From the NCBI RefSeq assembly GCF_032397745.1, contig NZ_CP135921.1:6498501-6562500 (forward strand): a DNA stretch of 64,000 nucleotides, read 5' to 3'. A program made the position numbers and the translations under genes. This DNA comes from Bradyrhizobium prioriisuperbiae. GTDB taxonomy: Bacteria > Pseudomonadota > Alphaproteobacteria > Rhizobiales > Xanthobacteraceae. The number at the start of each line of letters is the position of its first letter. Position 1 is the first letter of the stretch. Positions 1 through 8,570 of this stretch are shown here, in pieces. The notes under the pieces are model-generated. The model did not search any database. It was not told where the DNA came from and saw only the letters and a program-made list of their open reading frames with translations.

Positions 1-348
1 GCCGGTGTCAAGGAGCACGACGGGTTCACCACCATTGCCGAAGACCATTTCCTGAAATATTTCGCCAATGGCGTGCCGAAGGCGGAAGCCGAGGTGCTTT
101 ACGCCGAGCAGCAGCCCGCTGCGGCATCCCTGTTCGGGCAGCGAACCACTGAGGCCGCCTGGCACAGCAAGCCGTCATGGTATGCCGTGTCCAAGCAGGA
201 CGAGACCATCAATCCGGATTTCGAACGCTTCCTGGCCAAGCGGATGAACGCCACGACCGTCGAGCTGGAGGCGGGGCATCTCTCTCTGGTTTCACATTCG
301 AAAGAGGTTGCCGACCTGATCCTGGCGGCCGCCGGACAGACAAAGTAA
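1..348 (+). CDS. Alpha/beta hydrolase, C-terminal part (5' end outside window)
   Basis: The open frame enters from the left edge and stops at TAA 346-348, leaving about 115 residues. The end has the look of an alpha/beta-hydrolase fold C-terminus. PSWYAVSKQDETINP resembles the strand and loop that carry the acid residue. ELEAGHLSLVSHSKEVADLI carries the likely catalytic His (AGH) followed by the last helix. The nucleophile elbow lies outside the window, so the substrate cannot be stated. Family members of this kind are often annotated only as alpha/beta hydrolases, some exported. Frame and family are secure; the function is not. Confidence 0.8.
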   Translation, partial: AGVKEHDGFTTIAEDHFLKYFANGVPKAEAEVLYAEQQPAAASLFGQRTTEAAWHSKPSWYAVSKQDETINPDFERFLAKRMNATTVELEAGHLSLVSHSKEVADLILAAAGQTK

Positions 349-470
349 CTGCCAGGCCGTGCAGGCTTCTTAGGACAAATCCGGCGGCCATTGAGCCGCC
401 GGCCCCACTTCGTTCGATCGTATGACGGCTCCCTTGCCGAAAATCGGTCGGGGGGCCATATCTGCGTCCC

Positions 471-1280
471 ATGACCGAATTCAATTCACTCCAGGACTTC
501 GTCGATCGGCATCAGCGCCTGTTCGTGTTGACCGGCGCCGGCTGCAGCACGAACTCAGGTATTCCCGATTATCGGGACACGCATGGACAATGGAAACGCC
601 AGCCGCCGGTCACCTATCAGGCGTTCATGGGAGAGGCGGCAACGCGCCAGCGTTATTGGGCGCGCAGCCTGATCGGATGGCGGCCGTTCGGCCGGGCCCA
701 GCCCAATGCCGCGCATCGGGCTTTGGCACGGCTTGAAGCAAGGGGCAGCTCCGAACTCATTCTCACCCAGAACGTCGATCGGCTGCATCAGGCGGCCGGC
801 AGCGACAAGGTGATCGATTTGCACGGCCGGCTCGATCTGGTCCGTTGCATGGGATGCGAACACAAGATCACGCGAAACGAGTTTCAGGACGAACTCAGCC
901 GATTGAACGCGGGCTGGATTGATCTGGAGGCGACCGATGCGCCCGACGGCGACGCCGATCTCGACATCCAGGATTTTTCCACCTTCGCAGTGCCGGCCTG
1001 CCGGCACTGCGGCGGCATCGTCAAACCGGACGTCGTGTTTTTCGGCGAGAACGTACCCCGCAGTTCCGTCGAGACCGCCACAGAGCACCTGCAACAGTCC
1101 GACGGCATGCTGATCGTCGGAAGCTCGCTGATGGTCTATTCGGGTTTTCGTTTTGTGCAGATGGCGGCCCGCGCAGGCATTCCGATCGCGGCGGTGAATC
1201 TGGGACGCACGCGGGCCGATGACATGCTGGCCTTCAAGCTGGAAGAGGCTTGTGAGACGGCGCTGGAGTTTTTGCTCTGA
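471..1280 (+). CDS. Sir2-family NAD-dependent protein deacylase
   Basis: A 269-residue sirtuin. The NAD-binding motif TGAGCSTNSGIPDYR lies at residues 21-35. TQNVDRLH at 99-106 and the catalytic His in LHG (residue 118) follow. Four zinc-ligand Cys form two pairs, CMGC (126/129) and CRHC (177/180). VGSSLMVYS is the late NAD-contacting loop. Known sirtuins of this type remove acyl groups from lysines using NAD and release O-acyl-ADP-ribose. The motif order and length fit a complete cytoplasmic enzyme. The substrate is unknown. Its last 47 bases overlap the 3' end of the convergent L,D-transpeptidase gene. Confidence 0.93.
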   Translation: MTEFNSLQDFVDRHQRLFVLTGAGCSTNSGIPDYRDTHGQWKRQPPVTYQAFMGEAATRQRYWARSLIGWRPFGRAQPNAAHRALARLEARGSSELILTQNVDRLHQAAGSDKVIDLHGRLDLVRCMGCEHKITRNEFQDELSRLNAGWIDLEATDAPDGDADLDIQDFSTFAVPACRHCGGIVKPDVVFFGENVPRSSVETATEHLQQSDGMLIVGSSLMVYSGFRFVQMAARAGIPIAAVNLGRTRADDMLAFKLEEACETALEFLL

Positions 1281-2598
1281 TCTGCGCTATTGCCTGGAGA
1301 CCTGCTGGGGCTTTCCAAAAAAATTCGCGCGCTTCCGCGGCGGCATCCAGCAACTGGTCGTCCTGTTCATAGATGTCGTCACGGAAATTGACGGTGCCGT
1401 CGCGCGTCATCCAGCCGGTCAGGTAGATCCAGGCCACGGGCACCTTCTTCGGCAGCGCCACGTTCTGCCGCTCGCCGGTGGCGATCGCGGCGTCGATCCT
1501 GGTGCGGTCCCAGTCCGCCGCGCCTTGCAGCAGCCAGGCCGCGAGATCGCGGATCTGGTCGACGCGCGCGCAACCATGGGAGTCGAAGCGGTAGTCCTTG
1601 CTCAGCAGGCTCTTCTGGTTGGTGTCGTGCATGTAGACGGCGTAGGCGTTCGGCATGTTGATCTTGAGCTGTCCCAGCGCGTTCCATGGCCCGGGCAACT
1701 GGCGAACGATGACGTTCGGCGTCTTGCCCTCGCTCCAATCAACAGTCGAGGGATCGATGACGCCGTCATGCTCATCATTCAGCTGCATATGCATGCGGTC
1801 GAGATAGCCCGGGTCCGTCCGCATGTGGGCCGCGATCTCATTCTTGGTGATGGAGGCGGGGACAGTCCATCGCGGGTTCAGGCTGATGTCGGTGATCTCG
1901 GCGGACACCGTCGGCGACGGCTTTTCGGTCTTGCCGACCACCACACGGTAGCGGTGCACGACCCTGTCGCCTTCGACCGCCTCGACATAGGCGGCGGGGA
2001 TGTTGACGGCCACGAACCTCTGGCCGAAGCCGAAATTGATGGCGGAGGTGCGCAGCAGCGACGCTTCCAGCTGCTTGCTGCGTTTTTCAACGGGGACATT
2101 GAGGGCGGCGAGGGTGCGCGGGCCGACGGTTCCAGTCTCAGGCAGGCCATGGCGCGCCTGGAAGTGTTTCACGGCGGCGGACACGGTGGCGTCGAAAGCT
2201 CCGGTGGCCTGGTCGGAGGCCAGATCTCCGGTGGCGATCAGCCGGCGTCGCAGCGCAGCGTCATTGGCGCCTTCCGTGCCCACCACGAACTTCGCATCCT
2301 TGGGCAGCATTGGCCATCCGCCTTGCGCGGCAAGGGCTGCGTATTTCTGAATGGCCTGCTTGAGGCGCTCCGCCGTTCCCTGGTCGAACGTGGGATCGGT
2401 GGTTGTGGGCAGGTCGCGCGTTGTCTTGAGAGCGAGCTCCGGTGTTTTCAGCTGTTCTACTGCGGCCGCGTTTGGTTGTGTCGGGGCCGCGGCCGCGACA
2501 CCCGTGGTCTTCCCAGCGGGCGGCGATGTCTGGGCGTGGGCCAGGGGAATGCCGAGGCCGGCTGCCGCAGCCAGCACGAAAACAGTCGTTCGCTTCAT
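1234..2598 (-). CDS. Periplasmic L,D-transpeptidase (YkuD domain, YcbB-like) with peptidoglycan-binding domain
   Basis: 454 residues with an N-terminal signal peptide (hydrophobic stretch ending AHAQ near residue 23). A peptidoglycan-binding domain follows at about 110-170 (AVKHFQARHGLPETGTVG). The YkuD catalytic domain is at about 195-360. It carries the active-site motif SHGCAR, with nucleophile Cys343, and an upstream His in YMHDTNQ (324). The family cross-links peptidoglycan between diaminopimelate residues. The long form with a lid before the catalytic motif resembles E. coli YcbB (LdtD). The start ATG directly precedes a clear signal sequence. The 3' end overlaps the sirtuin gene tail to tail. 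Confidence 0.92.
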   Translation of the reverse strand: MKRTTVFVLAAAAGLGIPLAHAQTSPPAGKTTGVAAAAPTQPNAAAVEQLKTPELALKTTRDLPTTTDPTFDQGTAERLKQAIQKYAALAAQGGWPMLPKDAKFVVGTEGANDAALRRRLIATGDLASDQATGAFDATVSAAVKHFQARHGLPETGTVGPRTLAALNVPVEKRSKQLEASLLRTSAINFGFGQRFVAVNIPAAYVEAVEGDRVVHRYRVVVGKTEKPSPTVSAEITDISLNPRWTVPASITKNEIAAHMRTDPGYLDRMHMQLNDEHDGVIDPSTVDWSEGKTPNVIVRQLPGPWNALGQLKINMPNAYAVYMHDTNQKSLLSKDYRFDSHGCARVDQIRDLAAWLLQGAADWDRTRIDAAIATGERQNVALPKKVPVAWIYLTGWMTRDGTVNFRDDIYEQDDQLLDAAAEAREFFWKAPAGLQAIAQIRAKTPAPSHKPLPA

Positions 2599-2749
2599 GG
2601 GGAGCCCACCGTGAATGAGGGCGGCAGCATAGGATCAGACCATCAACCATCCGTTAACGATGTTTTGGCCGTGGGGCAGGGGCGCGGCTGCCATCGGGGG
2701 CGATGTAGGAGCCCTCCAGCCGCTGCGGCAGCACCCTGTCGAGCTGCAC

Positions 2750-3202
2750 CTACCCTTGGCTAGTGCTCCCCCTCAGCTCGCGCGGAGCCACGGGATGCAC
2801 GAAGCGCGCCGGCGGGCGAGGCGCGCACTCCGACCGCTGAAGGAAGCCGCCACGCCGGCATGCTTGAATGGTGTAAGCGAATCTCCTGGCGCTATTGATC
2901 TCGAAGGAGAAGCGGCCGAGGCTTTCAAACTGCCTGCCGCAGGTGCCCACAACGCCGCCGCACTGGACGAAGACGTTGTAGTGGCTGATACCCACCAAAC
3001 GATTGCTTAGCGCCACCGTGATGAACAGTTTTGTGAAGCCGGGTCCGTGACGTACATTCAGTCTGCTCGTGGCGCAGACGCCGCCGGAGCAGGCCGCCTC
3101 TGCAGGCGAGCTGGTGAAAGCCACTAATCCAATCGACCCGGTCAATGCGACGGCGATGGCCATGAAGGTGCGCATCATTTTCGCTGCGCGAGTTTCAGTC
3201 AT
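2750..3202 (-). CDS. Small secreted Cys-rich protein of unknown function
   Basis: 150 residues. The start ATG has a good ribosome site (GGGAGG) about 5 bases upstream. A signal peptide spans roughly residues 9-36 and ends SPAEAA. The mature part begins ACSGGVCATSRLNVRHGPG, which resembles the opening of a bacterial SH3-like domain, with Cys pairs that could form disulfides in the periplasm. The C-terminus is basic and Pro-rich. No enzyme motif is visible. The upstream region carries a strong palindrome (3293-3313). The product is probably a periplasmic or surface protein; the function is not assignable from sequence. Confidence 0.65.
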   Translation of the reverse strand: MTETRAAKMMRTFMAIAVALTGSIGLVAFTSSPAEAACSGGVCATSRLNVRHGPGFTKLFITVALSNRLVGISHYNVFVQCGGVVGTCGRQFESLGRFSFEINSARRFAYTIQACRRGGFLQRSECAPRPPARFVHPVAPRELRGSTSQG

Positions 3203-3292
3203 ACGGCCTCCCGACGCTCTTTAAGGGGGCGCGTCCAGGACGCGGTCACCCGTCCAAGGAACCTGGCTGAGAAACAACCTACCGCTGCACTG

Positions 3293-3313
3293 TTGAAAAG
3301 TGTAACTTTTCAA
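3293..3313. promoter_or_regulatory. 21-bp palindrome, candidate operator upstream of the small secreted protein gene
   Basis: Perfect 9-bp arms TTGAAAAGT / ACTTTTCAA are separated by GTA. The site is about 90 bp upstream of the start at 3202 on the minus strand, in an AT-rich island of an otherwise GC-rich region. Two smaller inverted repeats lie nearby (GTTAC-N6-GTAAC near 3394-3409 and CGGCA-N5-TGCCG just before it). Arm length and centre fit a dimeric repressor site better than a terminator, because no T-run follows. The regulator is unknown. Confidence 0.45.
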
Positions 3314-3490
3314 AATAACAACCTCAAGATGTTTGAAAGCGGAGAGTGCGACCAGTTGAAGCATTGACATGATACACCGGCAGGAAGTGCCGCTGTTACA
3401 GAACAGTAACGGCGAATACATCGTGGTGATGCGCCAATCGGTATGGGATCGCAATATTCAATCGGGATCCGCAGGCTCGCCCGGCTCCCG

Positions 3491-4612
3491 TTACGTGTAG
3501 AACTCCTCGAGATCGAGCGGCAGCTTGATCTCGGTGCCGCGCTTGGCTGAAAGGTCCATCGCCATGGTCAGCAGCAGGTTGCGGTGACCCTGCGCGGCCG
3601 ACGCGTGCGGCGTCTTCAGGCCGGTGTGGATGCGTCCGAACCAGGAATTGGTTTCGTCGCGCATCGGGCCCCAGAGCTGGCCATCGTTCATGTCTCCCGG
3701 CGGATAGCTGGTGAGGAAATCGACATGGCGCTCGAACTCGGGCTTGTAATTGCGCGACGTATAACCGGCGCCGATCGGCTTTTCGGTCGCCATCACCAGA
3801 TCGCGGTGGGTGTCCTCGATGTCGATGACGCCCTCGGTGCCGACGATGCCGACTTGAAGACCATATACAGCGCCCGGCCAGACGTGGGGCAGGGCCCAGC
3901 TGATGTTCATGCTCCAGATCGTGCCGTCATCCATTGTGAAGATGCCGAAGGTCGAGTCCTTGGTGCCCAACATCCCGAGTGCCTTGTCGACCGAGCGGGC
4001 AAACACCGATACCGGCGTCTTGCCCTCCATCAGATACAACGACATATCGAGCGCGTGCGTCCCCGAGACCACCATCGGCGTCAGGTTCTGGCGCTGATTG
4101 GTCTTGCGGATGGTGGCGATCGGCACCATGCGATTCATGAATGCGCGCGTCACCACGGAGGTCACGTCGCCGATGTCGCCGCGGGCGAGCTTGCCCTTGA
4201 CCGCCTGGAAACGCCGCCGGAAGCGGTTGGTATAGCCCATTACGGCATCGACCCCGGCTTGTTCGATCGCCTTCAGCACCTTCGCGGATTCCCGCGCGTC
4301 GGTCGCCAGCGGCTTTTCAATGAACAGGTCCAGCTTGCGCTCGCACGCGGCCAGCAGCGGGCCGACATGGGCATTCTCATCGGTTGCAATGATCGCCGCC
4401 GTGACCTCGGGGCGCCTCAACAGCTCGTTGTAGTCGGTGGTGAAGAAATCGGCCTCGGCGTCCTCGGCAAGCTTCTGGCCGACCTCGGCGTTGGAGTCGC
4501 ACAGGCCAAGCCAGCCGATGCCGGGATAGTCGCGCGCGAACTCGGCCCGGATGCGGCCGATCGTGCCGCAGCCGATCACGGCCAAGCCGATGTCTTTTCG
4601 GTGGGATCTCAT
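3491..4612 (-). CDS. Gfo/Idh/MocA-family NAD(P)-dependent oxidoreductase (second of pair)
   Basis: 373 residues from the ATG at 4612. A TTG at 4645 would add 11 residues, but the ATG is closer to the Rossmann core. The N-terminus has the dinucleotide-binding pattern AVIGCGTIGRIRAEF. FIEKPLATDARES follows, the family's E-K-P motif with the catalytic/cofactor Lys. The C-terminal half is the substrate-binding alpha/beta domain (FGIFTMDDGTIWSMNISWAL). Family members oxidise or reduce sugars, inositols and related polyols. The gene lies 58 bp downstream of a paralogue (4671-5756) and downstream of a solute-receptor gene on the same strand, which suggests an operon for an imported carbohydrate-like or acidic compound. 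The substrate is not predictable. Confidence 0.9.
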   Translation of the reverse strand: MRSHRKDIGLAVIGCGTIGRIRAEFARDYPGIGWLGLCDSNAEVGQKLAEDAEADFFTTDYNELLRRPEVTAAIIATDENAHVGPLLAACERKLDLFIEKPLATDARESAKVLKAIEQAGVDAVMGYTNRFRRRFQAVKGKLARGDIGDVTSVVTRAFMNRMVPIATIRKTNQRQNLTPMVVSGTHALDMSLYLMEGKTPVSVFARSVDKALGMLGTKDSTFGIFTMDDGTIWSMNISWALPHVWPGAVYGLQVGIVGTEGVIDIEDTHRDLVMATEKPIGAGYTSRNYKPEFERHVDFLTSYPPGDMNDGQLWGPMRDETNSWFGRIHTGLKTPHASAAQGHRNLLLTMAMDLSAKRGTEIKLPLDLEEFYT

Positions 4613-4670
4613 CTCTTCGCCCTTCTGCAAAGCGGGGTGTTTCAAGAAAAGCTATTTTCGAATTGAAGCT

Positions 4671-5756
4671 CTACACCGGCGTGCGGAATTTCTTGTAGAG
4701 GTCCTGGACCGCGGACAGCGACTGGTTGTCGAGCGGAAGGCTGATGGGCGCCCCGGATTCCGCCGAGAGGTCCGCGCCGAGATAGGTCTCCATCACCCGG
4801 CGCGCGCTTTCCGGCGACACCATCGGCGGCTGGTCCCGCAACACGCATTCAAGAAAGTGTATCGTTTCGGGCCCCATCTGCCCGGCATAGACGTGATCGA
4901 CCCACTCGCCCGGCATCGTCGACATCGGATACTGCGTCCCGTCCTTCATCGTATTGAGCCAGTTGTCACGTTGCGTATCGTCGAGGAACAGCGAGCCTTC
5001 CGTTCCGGTGATCTCGATGGTCGTTGCGCAGTAGTTCGGGTAGCTCGGCGGCAGGTTCCAGCCCCCGCCGATCGAAACCAGCACGCCGTTGTCCATGGTC
5101 ACTGTGCTCCACATGATGTCATAGGAGCCGTTGACCGCCTGCATGTAGCCGTAGGCGCCCTGCGAATAGACACGGACGGGTTTCGCGGGCTCGAGCAGCC
5201 AGAACACGAAATCGAGGTCGTGGGTCGATTCCATCGTCGCCGGCGACAGCCGGCCCCGGCTCGAGATCTTCTTGCCGAGACTGCGGGACAGATGCCGGCT
5301 CACCATCACCGACACCGGTTTGCCCAGCGTGCCGTCGGTGATCTTCTTCTTGGCGTAAGCGAGCTTCGGATTGAAGCGCTGCGAATAGCCGATGGTGAAT
5401 TTGAGATTGGCGCGCCTGGCGATCTCGATCAGCTCATCGGCTTCGAACAGTTCGATCGCGATCGGCTTTTCCAGCAGCACGTGCTTGCCGGCGCGAAGGC
5501 AATCGCGCGCGATCGGATAGTGGTTGGATTCCGGCGTGGTCGAGATGTAGACCACCTTGATCCGGTCGTTCTCGATGATGTCACGGTAGTCGAGCGTCGC
5601 GGTGGCCGCGTCGGTCAGCGCCTTGACCTCCGCCAGGCGGTCGGGCCTGATGTCACAGATATGAAGCTTGTCGACGAGCGAGGAGCGCGACAGCGTTTCC
5701 GCCCGTATTCCCCCACACCATCCCGTTCCAATAACAGCGACTTCAACCTGTTGCAC
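4671..5756 (-). CDS. Gfo/Idh/MocA-family NAD(P)-dependent oxidoreductase (first of pair)
   Basis: The likely start is GTG at 5756, preceded by AGGAG eight bases upstream, giving 361 residues beginning VQQVEVAVIGTGWCGG. A longer frame up to 5864 exists, but its extra residues are only translation of an intergenic repeat. The Rossmann motif VIGTGWCGGIRAE is followed by LLEKPIAIELFEA (E-K-P motif), then the beta-sheet C-terminal domain with the family's ITGTEGSLFLDD segment. It is paralogous to the next gene. Together with the TTT-type receptor upstream (6010-7092) it looks like part of a catabolic cluster; the substrate is unknown. Confidence 0.9.
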   Translation of the reverse strand: MQQVEVAVIGTGWCGGIRAETLSRSSLVDKLHICDIRPDRLAEVKALTDAATATLDYRDIIENDRIKVVYISTTPESNHYPIARDCLRAGKHVLLEKPIAIELFEADELIEIARRANLKFTIGYSQRFNPKLAYAKKKITDGTLGKPVSVMVSRHLSRSLGKKISSRGRLSPATMESTHDLDFVFWLLEPAKPVRVYSQGAYGYMQAVNGSYDIMWSTVTMDNGVLVSIGGGWNLPPSYPNYCATTIEITGTEGSLFLDDTQRDNWLNTMKDGTQYPMSTMPGEWVDHVYAGQMGPETIHFLECVLRDQPPMVSPESARRVMETYLGADLSAESGAPISLPLDNQSLSAVQDLYKKFRTPV

Positions 5757-5798
5757 GCGTGTGTCTCCTGTTTTGCTCGTTGGAGCGGGATGAATTTG

Positions 5799-5957
5799 CG
5801 TTGAATCAGCTCCGTCATCCTGAGGTGGCCGTGCGCAGCGCGGCCCTCGAAGGGCGACGGCCAATGCTTAAGTAGAATCGGCCGTCCATCCTTCGAGGCT
5901 CGCCCAGCGGTGCAAGTGCACCGCAAGGCTCGCACCTCAGGATGACGGATTACGTTG
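5799..5957 (-). repeat. Dispersed intergenic palindromic repeat, copy 1
   Basis: The outer arms read CCGTCATCCTGAGGTG (from 5812) and CACCTCAGGATGACGG (to 5948), so the element can fold into a long imperfect hairpin. Inner arms pair around CCTCGAAGG and CCTTCGAGG. The flanks extend the match to CGTTGAATC on the left and ATTACGTTG on the right. A second copy lies at 22214-22350 in the opposite orientation. From general knowledge, similar CCGTCATCCTGAGG elements are abundant between genes in Bradyrhizobium and relatives. It lies between the TTT receptor gene and the Gfo/Idh gene, so it could modulate transcript stability there. Confidence 0.85.
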
Positions 5958-6009
5958 AGCGAACCATATCTCCTCATGCATCTAGAGTTTGTTTTCGGTG
6001 GGCGCCGCG

Positions 6010-7092
6010 TCAATCGGCGCGCACGCCGCTGTCTGCGATCACCCCGGTCCACTTGGCGGTTTCGCCGTCGATATAGCTCTTGAAGTCCTCCGGCGATTTG
6101 CTGCTGACGGCGATCGCGCCGCCCTTGCGCATGCGCTCCTGAATCTGCGGATCGGCGAGCACCTTGACGATCGCGGCGTGCAGCTTGTCGACGATCGGCC
6201 GCGGCGTGCCTGTGGGCACCATCACGCCCTGCCAGGATGACGTCACGAGGTTTGTCCAGCCGAGCTCGTACATGGTCGGTACGCCGGGCAGGTCGGCCAT
6301 TCGCTCCCGGGTGGTGACGGCGAGCGCCTTGACTTGCTTGTCCCTGACGAACTGCAGCGCGGACGACAGGGTCGTGAACATCAGGTCGACATGGCCGCCG
6401 AGAACATCCGTCACCGCCGGCCCGGCGCCGCCCTTATAGGGCACATGCACCATGTCGAGCCCCGCGTCCTTTTTGAACACCTCCATCTCCAGCCGATTGA
6501 GCGTGCTGCTGCCGGGCGAGGCAAAGGCAACCTTGCCCTGGTTCGCCTTCACATAGGCGATCAGCTCGCTGACGCTGTTGGCGGGGAAGTCGGGCCGGGT
6601 GATCAGGATGCTCGGCGTATCGGCGCAAATCGTGACGGGGCTCAGATCCTTGTCCGGCTTGAAACGCATGTTGGCGGCGTAGACGCCGGGATTGATCGAC
6701 ACGGTGCCGATATTGCCGAGAAAGGTGGTGTAACCGTCCGCCGCTGCGCGGGCCGCAACCTCGGTGCCGATGATGCCCGCAGCCCCCGGCCGATTGTCGA
6801 CCACGAGCTGCTGGCCAAGGATCTCGCTCACGCCTTGCTGGATGATGCGGGCGACGAAATCGGAAGCGCCGCCTGGTGCGAACGGCACGATCATCATGAC
6901 CGGCCGATTGGGATAGCTGCCGGCGTGGTTACTCGTGTCTTGGGCGGAGGCCGCTCCGCCGAACAAGAGCAGTGCGCAGGCGAGCGCCGCTGTGAGTCCG
7001 GTCCGAATTCGGCGTCGCCGGCACAAACCCGGCATGGCAGCGGCACCGTTCGCAAAGTCGATCGTTATCGACAGCGTGTCACCGTTCGCCAC
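6010..7092 (-). CDS. Tripartite tricarboxylate transporter (TTT/Bug) periplasmic substrate-binding protein
   Basis: Up to 360 residues. An internal ATG at 7035 (MPGLCRRRRIRTGL) directly precedes the hydrophobic signal segment ending ASAQ and may be the real start. The mature part has the Bug-family signatures YPNRPVMMIVPFAPGGASD, VDNRPGAAGIIGTE, FASPGSSTLNRL and VPYKGGAGPAVTDVLGG. Known members bind carboxylates or other small organic molecules in the periplasm. No TctA or TctB membrane components are encoded nearby, so this is an orphan receptor, as is common in beta- and alphaproteobacteria. Two Gfo/Idh dehydrogenases follow on the same strand and suggest the ligand is metabolised by them. 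Confidence 0.92.
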   Translation of the reverse strand: MANGDTLSITIDFANGAAAMPGLCRRRRIRTGLTAALACALLLFGGAASAQDTSNHAGSYPNRPVMMIVPFAPGGASDFVARIIQQGVSEILGQQLVVDNRPGAAGIIGTEVAARAAADGYTTFLGNIGTVSINPGVYAANMRFKPDKDLSPVTICADTPSILITRPDFPANSVSELIAYVKANQGKVAFASPGSSTLNRLEMEVFKKDAGLDMVHVPYKGGAGPAVTDVLGGHVDLMFTTLSSALQFVRDKQVKALAVTTRERMADLPGVPTMYELGWTNLVTSSWQGVMVPTGTPRPIVDKLHAAIVKVLADPQIQERMRKGGAIAVSSKSPEDFKSYIDGETAKWTGVIADSGVRAD

Positions 7093-7246
7093 GTCGCCCC
7101 CCTGACCGAATTTTTATGTCTTGTTCGTCATTCTCGGCGGTCCGATCAACGATGGTAATGATTCAGCTGGACTAGAAAAATGATTATTTCTACTCGCTTG
7201 CATTAGATTTATTGATACCTGGCCAGAGCTGGCACCGTAACCGTGA

Positions 7247-8347
7247 TTACGCCCGGCGCAGCGTGATCCGCGTCAGTTCCGAGGGCCGTCCGAGCCTGAG
7301 CGCAAAACCGGGCCAAAGCCCGGTGCCGTTGTTCACGTACAGCGTCATGCCATCGACGTCGTAGCGGCCCGAGACGTAGCCGGCGTTGGCGCGCGCGGCC
7401 AGCCGGTCAAGCCCGACCACCATTCCGCCGTGGGTGTGTCCCGACAGCTGCAGTGCGACGCCTTTCGCAGCGGCGCGCCGCGCCTCCCGCGGCTGGTGAT
7501 CGAGCAGGATGACGGTTACGTCCTTCGGTGCACCCTTGAGCGCAATGGCGAGATCCGGGGCGGGATGGCCGCTATGGACCGCCGACAGGTCGGTGACGCC
7601 GGCGATCACCAGTTGGCCGCCCTCGCGGTCGAGAACCACGTGATCGTTCTCCAGGACGCGCATCCCGATGGCGGCGTAGTGCGCCATCCACGCGCGATAG
7701 CCGAAAAAGTATTCGTGGTTGCCGGGGATGACGATGACGCCATCCGCCGCGCGCAGGCCCCGCAACGGCTCGACGTCCGCGCGCCGCATCGTCAGGCTGC
7801 CGTCGATCAGGTCTCCCGTCACCACGATCAGATCGGCGCCAAGGGCATTGGCCCGCGCGACCACGGCGCGCGTCCACGCCGCGGGGAAGAGGCGGCTGAT
7901 GTGAAGATCGGTCAGGTGCAGCAGCTTGTAGCCGTCGAATGGCGGCGCGAGCCCCGGGATGCCGATCTCGATATCCCTGAGCGGCGGCACCCGGATCGCC
8001 TGATGGACGCCGATCGCGGCCACTGCGGCGGCCACGGTGCCGATGGCATAACGGACATCGTCAGGCACAAACACGCCGCCGCCATGGACCGCCATCGCGA
8101 AGAGCGTTCCAAAGTCGAGCAGCAGTTGCAGCCCAGCGAGAAGGAAGATCGCAGCAAATGCCCAGTTGAACAGGATGACGACCGGGCGAGGGAATTCGGG
8201 TGCGAACACCGAACCCGAGGAGAGTCGGCTCCAGAAATGGTACTGCGAGGCCACGAGAAGCAGCACGGTCACCACGCACTTGACCGAAAGCGGCAACTGC
8301 AAAGGCCAGACGAACCGGGTGACGACCAGGAGGCAGGGCAGGCTCAT
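7247..8347 (-). CDS. Membrane-anchored metallophosphoesterase
   Basis: 366 residues from ATG 8347; a TTG-started frame reaches 8425 but adds only basic, non-hydrophobic residues. The first ~130 residues contain about four membrane segments. The catalytic domain follows with the calcineurin-like metal motifs in order: LHLTDLHIS, VVTGDLIDG, IPGNHEYF, LLDHQP and LSGHTHGG. This architecture matches YkuE/YaeI-type phosphoesterases, some of which act on lipid-linked phosphate such as UDP-diacylglucosamine-like substrates. The actual substrate here is unknown. The gene is the last before the Wadjet island and is co-oriented with it, 224 bp beyond jetD. Confidence 0.9.
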   Translation of the reverse strand: MSLPCLLVVTRFVWPLQLPLSVKCVVTVLLLVASQYHFWSRLSSGSVFAPEFPRPVVILFNWAFAAIFLLAGLQLLLDFGTLFAMAVHGGGVFVPDDVRYAIGTVAAAVAAIGVHQAIRVPPLRDIEIGIPGLAPPFDGYKLLHLTDLHISRLFPAAWTRAVVARANALGADLIVVTGDLIDGSLTMRRADVEPLRGLRAADGVIVIPGNHEYFFGYRAWMAHYAAIGMRVLENDHVVLDREGGQLVIAGVTDLSAVHSGHPAPDLAIALKGAPKDVTVILLDHQPREARRAAAKGVALQLSGHTHGGMVVGLDRLAARANAGYVSGRYDVDGMTLYVNNGTGLWPGFALRLGRPSELTRITLRRA

Positions 8348-8570
8348 TATGACGCGGAAAATCGGTCTTCTCCCGGGGATCGGTCGCGGAGCTAAGTGCT
8401 TAGGAGGAACCGGACACGTTCGCAATGATCATGGGGCGGCTTCGCCCGGGCTACGTTTTTTTGAATGGAAAAAGTGCGGAGTCCGCCCAACTAATTAACA
8501 AAGGAAACCCACGCTGTTCCAGTATGGTTTTCGCTTCCTCAAATCTGCGCGCGTAGCCTTTGATAACCGT

